Shown piece after piece: positions 62,421 to 64,000 of a stretch of 64,000 nt of DNA. Where the stretch lies: NCBI GenBank assembly GCA_963782255.1, contig CAWAIS010000001.1:1-64000 (forward strand), given 5' to 3'. Below the pieces are notes generated by a model. That model was given only the letters and a program-made list of their open reading frames with translations. It was not told the origin of the DNA and ran no database searches. The DNA is from Roseiarcus sp963782255 (GTDB lineage: Bacteria > Pseudomonadota > Alphaproteobacteria > Rhizobiales > Beijerinckiaceae). Position 1 is the first letter of the stretch. Each line of letters opens with the position of its first letter. The position numbers and the translations under genes were made by a program.

Positions 62421-63278
62421 TTACGGCGAAGGAAAATCCGGCCGCGGGGATTGGGTGGCCCGTTCGGTCTGCGCAATATCGGCCAGGTCTGACGCGCTGA
62501 AGGTGAAGGCGCTCCCGGCCAGGCCTGTCCCCGCGCAGGCGGGGGCGAGGGCAGGCTCAGGGCCGGCCGCGTCCCCTGCCCCTTCGTGCCCCCTGCTCGT
62601 GAATTCGGCCTTCAGTCCGGCCGGCATGGCGTCCAGGTCGGTTTTCATGGCCGCGAGATCGTCTGCGGAAAGCGCGTCGCCGCTCGTCATGCGGTCACGG
62701 TAATGATCGACCCTGGCCTTACAGCTTTCCAGATGTTCATGCGCCTGCTTCGCCTGGCGCACGGCTTCCCCTGCTGCCTGACGCTGCTCCCAGCTCGGCG
62801 CCCCTTCGCGCCAGTGGACTTTGGCGATCTCCTCGCGGGTCAGCTCCGTGCCGTCGTCGTAGAACGCCCGCCGCCGGTCTTCCGTAGCGTCGCCGGTGAA
62901 TGGCCGGCGCTGATCTTCCGAGCGATAAACACGCCGCCCATCGGCCGACAGGGAAGCGCGGCTGCGGATGGCCTCGAGTGCCTCTTGCGCATTGCCCAGC
63001 CGTTTTTTCGAATGTTTAAGCGCCCTGGTGAGGGTCCTGTCGATCTCGACCAGGCGGCGCCAGACTGCATCTCGCAGCTCGATATAGCGCCGCCATTTCT
63101 CCGACAGCGGCCCGCTGCTGTCGGAAAGCCCCTTTTCGCGGCGGATCCGCTCGATCTGTCCGGGGCGCAGAAAGCGCGGAATGTGGCCTCCCCTTAGACC
63201 GGAAAGCTCCAGCATCAGGTCATCGAAATCATCCTGACGGCGCGCCGCGGCGGCTAATTCCTGCGGAGTTAAAAGCAT
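62421..63278 (-). CDS. element-associated charged coiled-coil protein
   Basis: A 285-residue protein. LLTPQELAAAARRQDDFDDL opens it. A long coiled coil follows (RDAVWRRLVEIDRTLTRALK), then VYRSEDQRRPFTGDATEDRR with YDDGTELTREEIAKVHWREG, a compact conserved-looking middle, and a low-complexity tail. The start at 63278 is preferred to 63407, whose extra residues are basic and unlike the rest. No family name. Composition resembles the transfer-region proteins at 14.4-15.8 kb. Confidence 0.55.
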   Translation of the reverse strand: MLLTPQELAAAARRQDDFDDLMLELSGLRGGHIPRFLRPGQIERIRREKGLSDSSGPLSEKWRRYIELRDAVWRRLVEIDRTLTRALKHSKKRLGNAQEALEAIRSRASLSADGRRVYRSEDQRRPFTGDATEDRRRAFYDDGTELTREEIAKVHWREGAPSWEQRQAAGEAVRQAKQAHEHLESCKARVDHYRDRMTSGDALSADDLAAMKTDLDAMPAGLKAEFTSRGHEGAGDAAGPEPALAPACAGTGLAGSAFTFSASDLADIAQTERATQSPRPDFPSP

Positions 63279-63299
63279 AGATCTGTCCAAATAAGATTT

Positions 63300-64000
63300 G
63301 AGGTAATACAGGAATGATACTTGACAGAAAAGACGGATGTCAAATTTGCCCGTTTTTTTGTCCGCCTGATGGCCTCTTTCTTTTTCTGCCCGCAACTGCG
63401 TCGGCAACTCTTCACTTCGGTAGCCGCGCTGACTTTACCGGGTTGCCGTTCGTTTAAAGAACAATCCCGCTGTTCGACCGAAACAGGCCATCCCTCCGTC
63501 CCGACCGCATCCTCGCCCGCTTCGTCGGGAGCTTTAGAGACCGCTTGAGGCATGATTGGCTAAAGCGTGGAAAGCAACCTCCACGGGCGCGATGCCGGGG
63601 TTCTTGTCCGCTTCGTTGCCCTTTGCTCCCCCCGCCGAGCCTCTTTCTTTTTCTGCTGCCACAGGCGCGAAAGCCGCCGGCCCTGCCCTTACGCAGCCGC
63701 TGGCTCCCCTTGCATGCAAAAAGGATCGTGACCCAGGCCCGGAACGGCTTTCAGAAGGGCGCGGAAGATGCCGGCCATGCACTTTTCAGCCCATGCGTCA
63801 CGCGAATAAAGGTGGCAGCTCGGCCCGTAATGCAGCGCTCGAAATCTCGGATGATAGCTGTTAATATAGGGCTGTTTTCTCAGCAGCGGATCAATCTCCT
63901 CTTTAAAAAAGTGAACTTTCTCATTCTGTGACTTTGATGTCGCATCTGGATTTCTGCGGCTTTCGGCGTCATCGGTCAGATGTTTTGGCGGATTTCCTAC
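63300..64000. other. no supported gene to the window end
   Basis: Both strands have only short frames lacking domains or ribosome sites. Pyrimidine-rich tracts (TTTCTTTTTCTGCCC near 63380 and 63650) recur twice in similar context, which may be a short degenerate repeat. A frameshifted gene cannot be excluded. Confidence 0.4.

Overview
The window is a piece of an alphaproteobacterial chromosome. The 16S gene carries the alphaproteobacterial form of the mid-molecule region, and the rRNA operon has the class layout 16S - tRNA-Ile(GAT) - tRNA-Ala(TGC) - 23S - 5S - initiator tRNA-Met. I cannot place the organism below class from sequence alone. Most of the DNA is GC-rich, but positions 29.6-38.7 kb hold clearly AT-richer cargo.

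Layout. (1) 1-5471: rRNA operon with three tRNAs. (2) 5428-29.6 kb: an integrated mobilizable element starting exactly at the tRNA-fMet 3' end. It carries a large serine recombinase whose last codons are the antisense of the tRNA, a ParA partition module with iterons and a ribbon-helix-helix protein, relaxase plus MobC plus a candidate oriT, a SprT-like protein, a TraG/VirD4 coupling protein, DUF736, two methyltransferases, several small element-type proteins, an ankyrin protein and a giant methylase-helicase. (3) 29.6-38.7 kb: AT-richer cargo with two glycosyltransferases, two hexapeptide acyltransferases plus a stub of a third, an SGNH-type esterase, secreted small proteins, a resolvase, a repeat protein, a membrane protein and a tyrosine recombinase. 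(4) 38.9-42.1 kb: a compact cluster of two Thoeris ThsB-like (DUF1863) proteins, a TIR protein with an extra N-terminal domain and a stand-alone SLOG protein. It has no recognisable SIR2, nuclease or pore effector and is the best candidate for an undescribed system. (5) 42.8-52.1 kb: a head-to-tail defence operon of DUF262/HNH (GmrSD-like), SNF2 helicase, type III Mod and type III Res. (6) 52.3-55.7 kb: a Fic AMPylase-like protein, a zinc-ribbon protein and a cytosine-5 methyltransferase. (7) 55.8-61.0 kb: a large RHS/YD-repeat protein with a variable tip, followed by a small membrane protein that may be its immunity partner. (8) 61.1-63.3 kb: XRE regulator and more element-type genes.

How it fits together. 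Relaxase, MobC, coupling protein and partition genes form a mobilization module. No VirB/Trb secretion genes are visible, so transfer probably needs a helper system or genes outside the window. Modification enzymes and defence systems dominate the cargo. Two different repeated leader sequences lie upstream of minus-strand genes, one pair at 17.2 and 19.6 kb, the other at 21.1 and 62.0 kb. The second pair suggests that the element-type genes near 62 kb belong to the same backbone and that the intervening DNA was acquired into it.

Caveat. Many genes (recombinase, relaxase, coupling protein, methyltransferases, TIR, Res, SNF2, DUF262, RHS) are split by single-base frameshifts, often at short homopolymers, with both halves otherwise well conserved. 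The rate is higher in the GC-rich parts. Uncorrected long-read indels are the simplest explanation, but true decay cannot be excluded. Each such gene is reported once across its full span.
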